Shown in pieces: positions 18,629 to 27,107 of a DNA stretch of 64,000 bases. The notes under the pieces were generated by a model. It did not search any database and was not told the DNA's origin. It saw only the letters and a program-made list of their open reading frames with translations. The position numbers were made by a program, and so were the translations under genes. The DNA lies in NCBI GenBank assembly GCA_030149295.1, contig JASBRV010000067.1:1-64000 (forward strand). The letters run 5' to 3'. Origin of the DNA: Bacteriovoracales bacterium (GTDB lineage: Bacteria; Bdellovibrionota; Bacteriovoracia; Bacteriovoracales; Bacteriovoracaceae). Each line of letters starts with the position of its first letter. The first letter of the stretch is position 1.

Positions 18629-19629
18629 AAACAACTAAAAACGCATTGAAGTGCTATTCCGGGAGTTCCTTTTAATAAGAGCTCCCATTTTTTCTCTTTT
18701 ACCATTTGCGCCCGACACTCACCCTCATTGCCAAGAACACTTTTCAAAATGCAGTAAGAATATTCTTTTTCTAAGACGGTGGATTTTAGTTGAGAACCTT
18801 GTCCTACAAGGGTAACTTCCTCACCATTTTTATTGTACTTAATTTGCTCAGAAATATTTCGCCAAAAAGAGCCATCACACCAAAAAAGAGCATCTCTTTC
18901 CTTTTCGTAAACGAAACTCCCTTTAAGGCCCTGAGTGCAAGAGGTTTCTATTTTTGGAACCGTGGCCATAACTCCTCCCTCAACATTGAGCCCAGAACGC
19001 GGTTTTACATTTCCCACATGGACCTGGCCCTGGTCATAAAAGACCGCAAGGCCTTGACTAGGAGTTTTATATTGATGCCAAAGGCCCTTAGAGTCTTTTG
19101 CCATTCCATTGCTGTGAAGACCTTCCCTTGCATAGCAATCAAGGATTCGTCCCAATTCATTGGTTTTAATCCTCATAGGAAATTCTCCGACAAAACTTCC
19201 TTCACCTTTAAATTCCTTAAAAGTCATTTTCATGGTCAAATAACCATTTTCACCTTCAAATCCAAACTTGTCTCCAAAGAGTTCCATCTTTTTGATCAGA
19301 ACATTTTTTTGGCCATAAAGATGATCTTTATTTTTTGGATCCTTACTAACTTTGTACTCAACTTGTGTCTTATTGGTGAGAAAGTCTACCATTAGGATTT
19401 CTTCAATCTCATCGTAATAAGCACTTTTTCCCTTGAGAGTGGCCCTACAGGACATTCCCTGACTTAAAATAGTTTTGACTTCATCCAGAACCACCAAACT
19501 TTCAAAAACAAAAGAGGATGATTTTCCCAGCCTTGTTTGAGCCTCAAAGATTTTAAACCCAGAGACGATAATAATGGCAAAAAGTCCTAAGCTCACAAGA
19601 ACTTGAACGATAGAGAAGCCTTTTCTCAT
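18625..19629 (-). CDS. Prepilin-like protein (type IV pilin/pseudopilin N-terminus)
   Basis: MRKG|FSIVQVLVSLGLFAIIIVSG; C-terminal CTQG...GSFVYEKERDALFWCDGSFWRNI module. Confidence 0.75.
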   Translation of the reverse strand: MRKGFSIVQVLVSLGLFAIIIVSGFKIFEAQTRLGKSSSFVFESLVVLDEVKTILSQGMSCRATLKGKSAYYDEIEEILMVDFLTNKTQVEYKVSKDPKNKDHLYGQKNVLIKKMELFGDKFGFEGENGYLTMKMTFKEFKGEGSFVGEFPMRIKTNELGRILDCYAREGLHSNGMAKDSKGLWHQYKTPSQGLAVFYDQGQVHVGNVKPRSGLNVEGGVMATVPKIETSCTQGLKGSFVYEKERDALFWCDGSFWRNISEQIKYNKNGEEVTLVGQGSQLKSTVLEKEYSYCILKSVLGNEGECRAQMVKEKKWELLLKGTPGIALQCVFSCF

Positions 19630-20402
19630 TTGAGATCTCCTCTATCAAGTAAAGGAATGACTCCTCGTTTGGTACAAAGAGTCCAAAGTCCCTGCCTCTC
19701 ATCCATTTGAATTAGGCCGAGACTATCCGCAGAACAAGCAACGAGTTTAGCTGTTGAATAAATACCACCTTTTACATTTAAAAGGGCTGTGGATTCTTGA
19801 GTACCTATGGAAAGACTATCTCCTTTTAGTTTAAGTTCCACCCCAGCTTGCTCCCAGATTTCTTGAGTGTTAACAAAAGGGACCAAAGAACAATCTGTTA
19901 TTACACCATTTGTCTCTTTGGTATACAGCCTAACACTTCTCACAATTTCCTCTTCAAGTTGAGCCCTTAACAAATGGATAAGTAAATAAGTCCGATCAGG
20001 TCTGATTGTCTCATCTAAGCCTTTTGGATTTAGGCTAAAGCCAACCAATTCAAGACCTGTCTGACTCCAAGAAGCACCTTGTCCTCTTTCTATGGAATAT
20101 TTTTGATTAATAGAAGAGGTCCCATCTAAATATTTAAGGACTTCATTGAGTTGCTTGATTTGACCTCGTGGAGTAATTCGAGAGAAACCCGCTAAATTCT
20201 CCTTACATCCTCCAGCAGAAAGGGTGTCGCGGATATTATTGAGAACTGTTGTTACTTCAATATTTTGGTTTACACGAATAACCATTCTCTTTTGTCTCAT
20301 GAGCATTTGATAACAAAAGAAAACCACTACCCCTAAAAGAACGATGGACACCAAAATTTCAGTACTTGAAATTTTACCTTTAATCGACACAGCTAACCTC
20401 AC
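19626..20402 (-). CDS. Prepilin-like protein, degenerate leader
   Basis: SIKG|KISSTEILVSIVLLGVVVFFCYQML; same operon and length class as its neighbours. Confidence 0.65.
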   Translation of the reverse strand: MRLAVSIKGKISSTEILVSIVLLGVVVFFCYQMLMRQKRMVIRVNQNIEVTTVLNNIRDTLSAGGCKENLAGFSRITPRGQIKQLNEVLKYLDGTSSINQKYSIERGQGASWSQTGLELVGFSLNPKGLDETIRPDRTYLLIHLLRAQLEEEIVRSVRLYTKETNGVITDCSLVPFVNTQEIWEQAGVELKLKGDSLSIGTQESTALLNVKGGIYSTAKLVACSADSLGLIQMDERQGLWTLCTKRGVIPLLDRGDLK

Positions 20403-21456
20403 AAATATTTTTCGTAGCAGCTGCTGAAGTAAATGCTATGATCTGGTAGGAGCTATAAGCACGCTCCTCTAATCTTTTTATTTCACAACCATCACTTCTC
20501 ATTTTCTTCTCCTGCCCAGAGAGGTAACAGAGGCGATGAGCCTTTGTATTTTCTTGAGTTTGCCCTTTTTGATTCTGACTCACTTTATAAGTTATCACCT
20601 CTTTCCACTTCGGTTCTCTATAACCAAAAGGCTTCCATTTATAGTTGTGACAATAGACCAATTTACCACGATGATTTTCTAAGCTTCCCTCTTTCTCAAT
20701 CGTACAATCTTTATCCTCTTCTTCTATGAGCTTTACTGGACCAGAAACTAAAACTTGAGCACCACTTGACTCTAGCTCACCTATTTTAAGTTTAAGGTTT
20801 TCAAGAACGAGAATTTCTCCCTTTTTGAACCAAAATCCGTCGGTTGTAACCTCTTTGCGAGACACCGCTAGCCTACAATCTGAGATTTCATTCTTTTCAT
20901 TTAAACGATAAGTTAGGGGAACTTCTTTAATGAGCTTTCTTTTGGATTCATTAAGAGTAAAAACGGCCTTGAAATTTATTAATTTATTGTTTTGCGAAGG
21001 AGCTCCAGTGATCTCATATGAGTCAATTTTGATTTTAGAGTCAAAATATCCTTCACCTTCTTTTTTTGAGAGTGGAAAATGAAGAGCGACAAGATTATCT
21101 CCTTTACCGTTATTTAGTGGTCTTCTAAAAACACTAAAAGCATCACCCAAGGGATTCAATCCTTCTAGTGTAGCCTTGCAAACTCCTGGCTCCTGAAGAA
21201 GACCCTTCATTTCGTCAAACAAATAGGCACCTAAATAGTTTTCATAGGTTGTTTTTGCGAGAGCTCTTTGATCCTCAGACAACTTCAATCCCACAAGTGC
21301 TAGACCAGCAATCGCCGAAGAAGCTAAAAGTACTTGAATAAAACTAACGCCTTTTGAGTTTACACAAACACTTTTTAAATTATTGAAGTTCATATTCAAT
21401 AGTATAGTCGAAATTCTTTTCTCTGCATCCAAAATCCCTTCTTTAACTGAGAGCAA
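20380..21456 (-). CDS. Prepilin-like protein; start likely internal (MNFNNLKSV...)
   Basis: NSKG|VSFIQVLLASSAIAGLALVGLKL; C-terminal Cys-rich module GKLVYCHNYKWKPFG. Confidence 0.7.
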   Translation of the reverse strand: MLSVKEGILDAEKRISTILLNMNFNNLKSVCVNSKGVSFIQVLLASSAIAGLALVGLKLSEDQRALAKTTYENYLGAYLFDEMKGLLQEPGVCKATLEGLNPLGDAFSVFRRPLNNGKGDNLVALHFPLSKKEGEGYFDSKIKIDSYEITGAPSQNNKLINFKAVFTLNESKRKLIKEVPLTYRLNEKNEISDCRLAVSRKEVTTDGFWFKKGEILVLENLKLKIGELESSGAQVLVSGPVKLIEEEDKDCTIEKEGSLENHRGKLVYCHNYKWKPFGYREPKWKEVITYKVSQNQKGQTQENTKAHRLCYLSGQEKKMRSDGCEIKRLEERAYSSYQIIAFTSAAATKNICEVSCVD

Positions 21457-21476
21457 TTCCCCCTTAAACTATAAAA

Positions 21477-21959
21477 ATGAAAATATTTACTTATATCCTT
21501 CTCACTTTTCTCTTTTATTCCTGTGCTAGTCAGAAACCACAAAAGACCCTGCCGACCTATAGCCAAGACACCGAGAGTGAGTTTGAGTCCATCGAGAATG
21601 ATCGTCAAAAAGTTCTCGATCATTATAGACGCTTAAGAGAGAAGGACTGGGAAAAATACAAAAGCCGTGGCAAAAGTAAGCGTTACGTACCACCAAGGCG
21701 CAAACAAGCACCAAAGAGGATCAGCCGACCAGCCCCTAAACCAAAATCCGTCAAGCCTCCCCTTGATCCTAAGGCCGTCGAAGAGTTAAAAATTGAAATG
21801 GGCCAATACATGAGTTACTTTTGCATGAGTAATAGGAAGCGTTTTGACGGGGCAGATTGCAGTGCCTTCACTGAAAATGCTCTCAATGAATGTGAAAATG
21901 ACTATCCCGTCATTAGAGATAGAAAAATAGTCAACTGTCTCAAGAAAAAACTTCGCTAA
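21477..21959 (+). CDS. Small lipoprotein
   Basis: MKIFTYILLTFLFYSCASQ lipobox; basic linker; four C-terminal-region cysteines. Confidence 0.7.
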   Translation: MKIFTYILLTFLFYSCASQKPQKTLPTYSQDTESEFESIENDRQKVLDHYRRLREKDWEKYKSRGKSKRYVPPRRKQAPKRISRPAPKPKSVKPPLDPKAVEELKIEMGQYMSYFCMSNRKRFDGADCSAFTENALNECENDYPVIRDRKIVNCLKKKLR

Positions 21960-21960
21960 T

Positions 21961-22401
21961 ATGGAAAAACTCTATTTTGAAACTCAAGTCAAAGCTTCTC
22001 TAGAAGAAGTCAAACAGGGATTTAATCTTGAACTCTTTCAAGCATTAAAACCGCCAATAATAAATCTCCAAGTCGAACGCTTTGACGGCTGTAATAAGGG
22101 AGATGAAGTTCACCTCAAAGTTGGACTAGGTGTTATGCTCCCATGGATCAGCCATATTACCGACCAACAGGAAAACCAACAAGAGTGGTTCTTTGTAGAC
22201 GAGGGCCATGTCATGCCCCCTCCTCTTAAAGAATGGAAACATCTTCATAAAGTCGTCAAAAATGATCAAGGTTGTCTAATCATTGATGACATTAGCTTCT
22301 CTTGCGGCCCTCGAATATTGGACAAGATTATGCGGCCAATAATGTATTTGCAGTTTGTTACAAGAGCTTCTGTTTATCAGAGGATTTTCGGAAGAGCTTA
22401 A
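21961..22401 (+). CDS. SRPBCC-superfamily-like protein
   Basis: Length and pattern resemble a ligand-binding START-like fold; no exact family recognised. Confidence 0.5.
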   Translation: MEKLYFETQVKASLEEVKQGFNLELFQALKPPIINLQVERFDGCNKGDEVHLKVGLGVMLPWISHITDQQENQQEWFFVDEGHVMPPPLKEWKHLHKVVKNDQGCLIIDDISFSCGPRILDKIMRPIMYLQFVTRASVYQRIFGRA

Positions 22402-22487
22402 AAAAGAAAGTGAACTTTTTCTTTGAACCAAAAGTATCTGTGTTAAAATAAAAATAATTAAAAGATCATTTGTGAGGCAACACACTT

Positions 22488-22528
22488 GATTCCATATTTA
22501 AAAGGAATTTAATTATGGAATCTTTTTT
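22488..22528 (+). terminator. Intrinsic terminator
   Basis: GATTCCATA...TATGGAATC followed by TTTTTT. Confidence 0.65.
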
Positions 22529-23159
22529 AGCCTAGTGTATCTGAATCAAAAATATTTTTGACCAATCTGAAGGTTAAATTAACCCTCTCTTGATTTAACT
22601 TTTTTCTCTTCGGTATTGCATGTTGCCAATGTTCTTGAAAGGGAGCCTCCATAAAGAGAAGAGATCCAGAACCAAGACAAATAGACTTATCTTTTTTACT
22701 TTCTCCCTTTTTCCTTAAATGAAAATCTCTTGGTGCGCCAAAAGAAAGGCTCGCTATATGAACAGGTCTCACTAACTCTTTTTCATCATCACTATGCCAA
22801 CCATTGCTGTCCTGACCATCACGATAATAATTGAGAAGCACTCCATTAAAAGAGACATTAAGAAAGCTCTCTATCTTTTGCTTAAAATCTAGTAAAAGAG
22901 GATGCCAATCGTTTCGGGGCAATTGGATCTGTGAGTAAGAATACTCTGCTCCCTTGTCTCCATACCAAGCATGAAGACGGGGCGTCTGATGAGTCTTTCC
23001 ATAGAGAGTAATCTGATCCTGGCGCCAAAGAATATCTTTTTTTAAAACGTCAAAAACTCCCTCTTTGTCAGAGATAAAATTCTCGTAATAGGCAAGCTTT
23101 CCATTATTGTTAATAAGATCTGTCATAATAAAGAAAGGGTGAGAGGAAAATCCCCTCAC
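22527..23159 (-). CDS. AlkB-like 2OG-Fe(II) dioxygenase
   Basis: NYYRDGQDSNGWHSDDE (HxD), IASLSFGAPRDFHLR, ERVNLTFR. Confidence 0.92.
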   Translation of the reverse strand: MRGFSSHPFFIMTDLINNNGKLAYYENFISDKEGVFDVLKKDILWRQDQITLYGKTHQTPRLHAWYGDKGAEYSYSQIQLPRNDWHPLLLDFKQKIESFLNVSFNGVLLNYYRDGQDSNGWHSDDEKELVRPVHIASLSFGAPRDFHLRKKGESKKDKSICLGSGSLLFMEAPFQEHWQHAIPKRKKLNQERVNLTFRLVKNIFDSDTLG

Positions 23160-23202
23160 CCTCTTCTTTCAACCAGGAGGACGAATTCCATCGTGAAAGA
23201 AA

Positions 23203-23637
23203 TTAAGAAGCGATTTCTATTCTTTTGGCAGAAGTCTGAGTTTCTTTCCTAATCTCAAGATTTAAAACTCCATTTCTAAAATCTGCCTTCACTTCGTCCC
23301 GACTGGCATTCTTTGGTAACTGAATCGATCGTGAAAAGGTACCGTAAGTTTTTTCTGTGTAGAAGGAACCCTCATTTTCTTCACGACTTTCTTTCTTACG
23401 TTCACCTTTAACCAAAAGACGGTCCTCTACAATTTCAACTTGGAGGTCTTCTTTGTTAAAGCCAGGAAGATCAAAGCTTACGCCATAGTAATCTTGATTC
23501 TCATAAACTTCCACCCTGGGAATAAAATCTGCAGACTGATTTTTGGTCGGTCCATCAAAGAAGCCTTGAGTTAACTCCTTAAAAGCACGATCAAAATCGT
23601 TCCATGTATTTGAAATTGGACTAATTGCATATCTCAT
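23203..23637 (-). CDS. Hsp20 small heat-shock protein
   Basis: VSFDLPGFNKEDLQVEIVEDRLLVKGERK; FRNGVLNLEI alpha-crystallin domain. Confidence 0.93.
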   Translation of the reverse strand: MRYAISPISNTWNDFDRAFKELTQGFFDGPTKNQSADFIPRVEVYENQDYYGVSFDLPGFNKEDLQVEIVEDRLLVKGERKKESREENEGSFYTEKTYGTFSRSIQLPKNASRDEVKADFRNGVLNLEIRKETQTSAKRIEIAS

Positions 23638-23655
23638 CTTTCACTCCTTTTTTGT

Positions 23656-23937
23656 CTAAACTCTGTTTAAATTTACCGATTTATGAACTTTAAATTTTTC
23701 CCATTCCTTACGAACTTTGACGGCCATTCCTTCCTTAGCCTTACTCATCGCTTCATTAAGGTCTTCACCTTTTTTCTTCACAAAGAACCAATCTCTTCCC
23801 GCTTTTACCTTAAGAAGAGCAACATACTCATGTGACCCATTTTTTTTGGCATTCACTTCAACAGCTTTTACGTGGGGAAAATGATCTTTAAAATAGCTTC
23901 TTAACCACTTCATAGATGACTTTTTAACTTTGGACAT
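23656..23937 (-). CDS. Small basic protein, possibly HPF/RaiA-like
   Basis: EYVALLKVKAGRDWFFVKKKGEDLNEAMSKAKEGMAVKVRKEWEK; next to hsp20. Confidence 0.5.
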   Translation of the reverse strand: MSKVKKSSMKWLRSYFKDHFPHVKAVEVNAKKNGSHEYVALLKVKAGRDWFFVKKKGEDLNEAMSKAKEGMAVKVRKEWEKFKVHKSVNLNRV

Positions 23938-24163
23938 AACAACTCCTTGTCCTTAATTAGGACTCCTTTTTCTTTCTTTAAAACATCGAATCTTGCCAAA
24001 ATCTAAGGCAAGATAAAGATCGCTACTTTCTCTTTGTAGAAAAATGGCAAAAGGCCATGACAACCCCCTTGATTAGCTTGTCATCTCTTACACTGTAAAG
24101 ATGGGAGAAGATCCGACAAAATCAAGGGTCGTAAATGTAAAAAAAACGTTAAGAAACAGTAAA

Positions 24164-24577
24164 CTAGTAAGGCTTCTTCTTTCTTTGATGAGGAGCACGG
24201 TTTCCATTCTTTGGATGTGGCTTTCTATGATTGCCCCCTCTTGGCGGCTCTTTAGAAAAATCTTTGGTCTGACCAAAGTAGCGCTTAAACATGCCTTTCT
24301 TAGAGACATCCGATTGTTGAGTCACGCGAAATTTATCATCAATCATTAGCTTATCAACACAAGCTAGGCATATCCACTCTGCTTCTGTTGTGGGCATACG
24401 ATGCTTATAGCGCTCAACATCTGGTTGAATAAGTTGGCAATGCTCACAAAAATTTCGGGTTGTCTGGTGCTTTTCTGACTGCTTTCTTTCGCGACCCTTG
24501 GCACTTTCACGATGGTTTTCCATCTTATTCGAGCGAAATCCAGCATTCATTAATTGTTCTTTAAGACTTTTTCCCAT
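24164..24577 (-). CDS. Hypothetical protein with paired-Cys (zinc-ribbon-like) motif
   Basis: FCEHCQLIQPD and WICLACVDKL; basic C-terminus. Confidence 0.6.
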   Translation of the reverse strand: MGKSLKEQLMNAGFRSNKMENHRESAKGRERKQSEKHQTTRNFCEHCQLIQPDVERYKHRMPTTEAEWICLACVDKLMIDDKFRVTQQSDVSKKGMFKRYFGQTKDFSKEPPRGGNHRKPHPKNGNRAPHQRKKKPY

Positions 24578-24662
24578 AACAACCTCAAGTTCCTATTTAA
24601 TGGCACTACTATAGCAAGGAATTTCAGCTTGGGGAATATTCCAAAGCCTTTATAGATGCCTT

Positions 24663-25004
24663 ATGTTATATATAAAAGAGATGAAAGAATATTCACTCAT
24701 AATTGAAGGCGACACCTACTACCTCCTCCCCCTTGGCGAAGAAAAACCAAGTTACGCCATCAAGTTTAATTCTAAAGAAATGGCCCATGAGTATAAATTG
24801 GCTTTGGCCCTAGGCACCTATCCTACCCGCAAAAAATCTCCTAAAAGCTATGAAGCTTGTGCAGAAAACTATAATAATATCCCGACTTACATTACGACTG
24901 GGCAAAGGGATAAAGATGCTGATGAAGTGGATTCTTCATGTTGTGAGAGTGGCTGTCCAGGTTGTCCGTGGACCCTTGAGCAGATAAGACGCGGAAATCT
25001 TTAG
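24663..25004 (+). CDS. Hypothetical protein with CCESGCPGCPW motif
   Basis: 113-aa ORF; Cys-rich C-terminal motif resembles small oxidoreductase-like DUFs. Confidence 0.55.
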   Translation: MLYIKEMKEYSLIIEGDTYYLLPLGEEKPSYAIKFNSKEMAHEYKLALALGTYPTRKKSPKSYEACAENYNNIPTYITTGQRDKDADEVDSSCCESGCPGCPWTLEQIRRGNL

Positions 25005-25121
25005 TCCTAGGGTCATAGTGACCACACTTTCGACACCTTATGAAATTTTTCCAAAAACCCTCCTTTATAAATAGGATATTGATAGATTCCCTCCAAACCA
25101 ATCGACCCTTGGAGAGAACCC

Positions 25122-25991
25122 ATGAAAGTTACACCTTTTGCCTTGATTGTGGCCCTTTTAATGACAATTTCAACAAATGCTTTTGCTCGTATTGTCACCC
25201 TTAAAAGAGACACTCCTATTTATGAAATTGATCGTTATGGCGACATAGAAGAACTCGGTACCTTCCTTGCTGGAACCCAAATTGAAATTTTTCCTGGCCG
25301 TGAAAAGATGAGAGGCTTAGGCTCCGTCGCACTCGTTAGGAGTGTCTTAGACCCCCATCGTATTCACTCTGATTACCGACATCAAGTGGCCATGAGAATT
25401 AATCGGAGTTCTGATTATGTGGATTTTCTTGTCAGTGAAGCTGATCTTGAAGGCCGCTCACTAAGAAGAAACAGAGATGTCAGAAGACGCGCTAACCCTG
25501 TCGTTCGTCGCGACCCCATTAGAAGAGATGTCGTGGTGAGAGATTTTAATGAGTACCAAGTTTGTTATGAAACCCCCCGCAGTCGTGTGGTGACTATGAA
25601 CGAAGCTCAAAGAGATCGTGGGACAAGAAATATCATAGGAGGAACTGGAGCTATTATTGGAGGCCAAATCATCGGCGGCCTTATCGGCAACGATCGTGTG
25701 GGCGATGTAATTTCTGCTATCGGTCTTGGTTTTGCTGCTGTTGGAGCTGTTCAGGTCGCTTCAGCAAAAGAAGTTTTCTACACTGAATATGGGGTTGACT
25801 GTCGATCCTATTACAAAGCTGACAGACGAGTTTACCCCTTTAAAAGAGGGCGACAAAGTTGTGAAACAACTCGCTATTACACCAGCCGTTGGGGACAAAC
25901 GACTGAGTACTTTGAGACAGAATGTCGTCGAGGAGCCCACACTAGTTACTACGTAAGTTTTGAGCGTAATACTGAAATTTACGGTTACTAA
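25122..25991 (+). CDS. Secreted protein with glycine-zipper segment
   Basis: Signal peptide MKVTPFALIVALLMTISTNAFA; IIGGTGAIIGGQIIGGLIGNDRVGDVISAIGLG. Confidence 0.7.
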   Translation: MKVTPFALIVALLMTISTNAFARIVTLKRDTPIYEIDRYGDIEELGTFLAGTQIEIFPGREKMRGLGSVALVRSVLDPHRIHSDYRHQVAMRINRSSDYVDFLVSEADLEGRSLRRNRDVRRRANPVVRRDPIRRDVVVRDFNEYQVCYETPRSRVVTMNEAQRDRGTRNIIGGTGAIIGGQIIGGLIGNDRVGDVISAIGLGFAAVGAVQVASAKEVFYTEYGVDCRSYYKADRRVYPFKRGRQSCETTRYYTSRWGQTTEYFETECRRGAHTSYYVSFERNTEIYGY

Positions 25992-26006
25992 TTTCTAACT
26001 TATTCG

Positions 26007-26034
26007 GGTCACCTCAAAGAGGTGGCCTTTTTTT
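26007..26034 (+). terminator. Intrinsic terminator
   Basis: GGTCACCTCaaaGAGGTGGCC followed by TTTTTTT. Confidence 0.85.
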
Positions 26035-26118
26035 GCCTGAAAAATCTGGCTTTAAAAACTTAAATCCTTAAAATCACACTTCAAATAGTCTTTGTTTTGA
26101 TGCCCAAAAACCCCTGAT

Positions 26119-26147
26119 TTGCTCCCACCATCACATGCATTTAGCAT
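26119..26147 (+). promoter_or_regulatory. Possible sigma70-like promoter (TTGCTC-N17-TAGCAT)
   Basis: 17-nt spacing; predicted start about 26154 lies immediately upstream of the hairpin at 26159. Confidence 0.35.
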
Positions 26148-26270
26148 AGCCTTAATACAGCTCATGAATTAAAGCGGCTGGCTTTTGCATAAGCTATCGA
26201 GCAAAACCCTCCCGCTTGCCCGTTCATGATAAGCTTTGACCATATTACCTTTTAAAGGAGGTTGGACGTC

Positions 26271-26333
26271 ATGATTACTATCTCTGAGTTGTTCAAATTC
26301 CTAAGTATCGGCGAGGTTGGTCCTCCAACTTGA
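26271..26333 (+). CDS. Candidate 20-aa peptide MITISELFKFLSIGEVGPPT
   Basis: ATG 9 nt downstream of GGAGG; too short to appear in the ORF track. Confidence 0.4.
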   Translation: MITISELFKFLSIGEVGPPT

Positions 26334-26392
26334 TCATGACATTCAGTTAAGAATACCTCAATCTTCACTTGAAGATTCTAAATAATAAGAAC

Positions 26393-26451
26393 GGCCTTTG
26401 GTTTGATAGTAGAAAAGAGCTCTCTACTTCTTCACCCAAGGCCTTTTTTTT
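26393..26451 (+). terminator. Intrinsic terminator of the candidate structured transcript
   Basis: GGCCTTTGG...CCCAAGGCC with inner AGTAGA/TCTACT helix, followed by TTTTTTTT. Confidence 0.7.
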
Positions 26452-26998
26452 ACTGGTTAAATTTGGCGTAGCGAGACTTTAACTCTTCAAACTCTTCTGT
26501 TCGAACTAATAACTTCACATAACTTTCGATAGAGTCATCATCAATGTTAATCTTGTAATGGGTGGAAATAATCGCGGGTAGCTGCTCGTCTTTCCAAAGG
26601 TCGCGCTTAAAGTCGTAGATAGGAAAGGCCGTCTCTGGTGTACTAGGTGTGGTCTTTATTGATTCCAGCTCTTGCCATTCATGAGACACAAAGAGCCTAA
26701 AATGAGGGCCACAAAAAGTATGCCCATCATGCTCTTTAATACAGTCATCACAAAACATATCCTGACATATGGCACACATGCCATGGGCGTGGTCTTGAGG
26801 ATGGTTTTTACAATAAGAAGTTGGTCCTTCCTCCGTTTTTTCTTTTAAATGTTGGAATTTCTCGGACAAGCTTTGTTCAGAAACTGTATTCTTTCTTTCT
26901 TGGAGAAGTTTGGAAAAAAGATAGAGAATCACACCTGCGAAAATTAGAGTCACAAGAATTAAAGCGCCTACTAGAATGATAACGAGATTTTCAGACAT
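26450..26998 (-). CDS. Membrane-anchored B-box-type zinc-finger-like protein
   Basis: N-terminal TM helix; CKNHPQDHAHGMCAICQDMFCDDCIKEHDGHTFCGPHF. Confidence 0.7.
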   Translation of the reverse strand: MSENLVIILVGALILVTLIFAGVILYLFSKLLQERKNTVSEQSLSEKFQHLKEKTEEGPTSYCKNHPQDHAHGMCAICQDMFCDDCIKEHDGHTFCGPHFRLFVSHEWQELESIKTTPSTPETAFPIYDFKRDLWKDEQLPAIISTHYKINIDDDSIESYVKLLVRTEEFEELKSRYAKFNQ

Positions 26999-27107
26999 TT
27001 TTGTGTCCTCCGTGTTATAAATTGTCTCCTAAAACGCTGAGACCTTCAATAGAAGCATTGCGAAAATGGCCCTTATAAATTACATTTTAGGGGCATAAAT
27101 CCAGAAG

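Larger units (their letters stand above)
26154..26451 (+). ncRNA. Candidate structured small transcript carrying a 20-codon ORF
   Basis: Nested hairpin 26159-26235, RBS AAAGGAGG 26254-26261, ORF 26271-26333, hairpin 26361-26376, terminator 26393-26451. Confidence 0.45.

Noticed and set aside
26119-26240. c-di-GMP-I (GEMM/merRNA-like) riboswitch
   Set aside because: I considered this because attack-phase predators express one abundantly, but I could not find the GEMM core sequence or tetraloop-receptor pattern.
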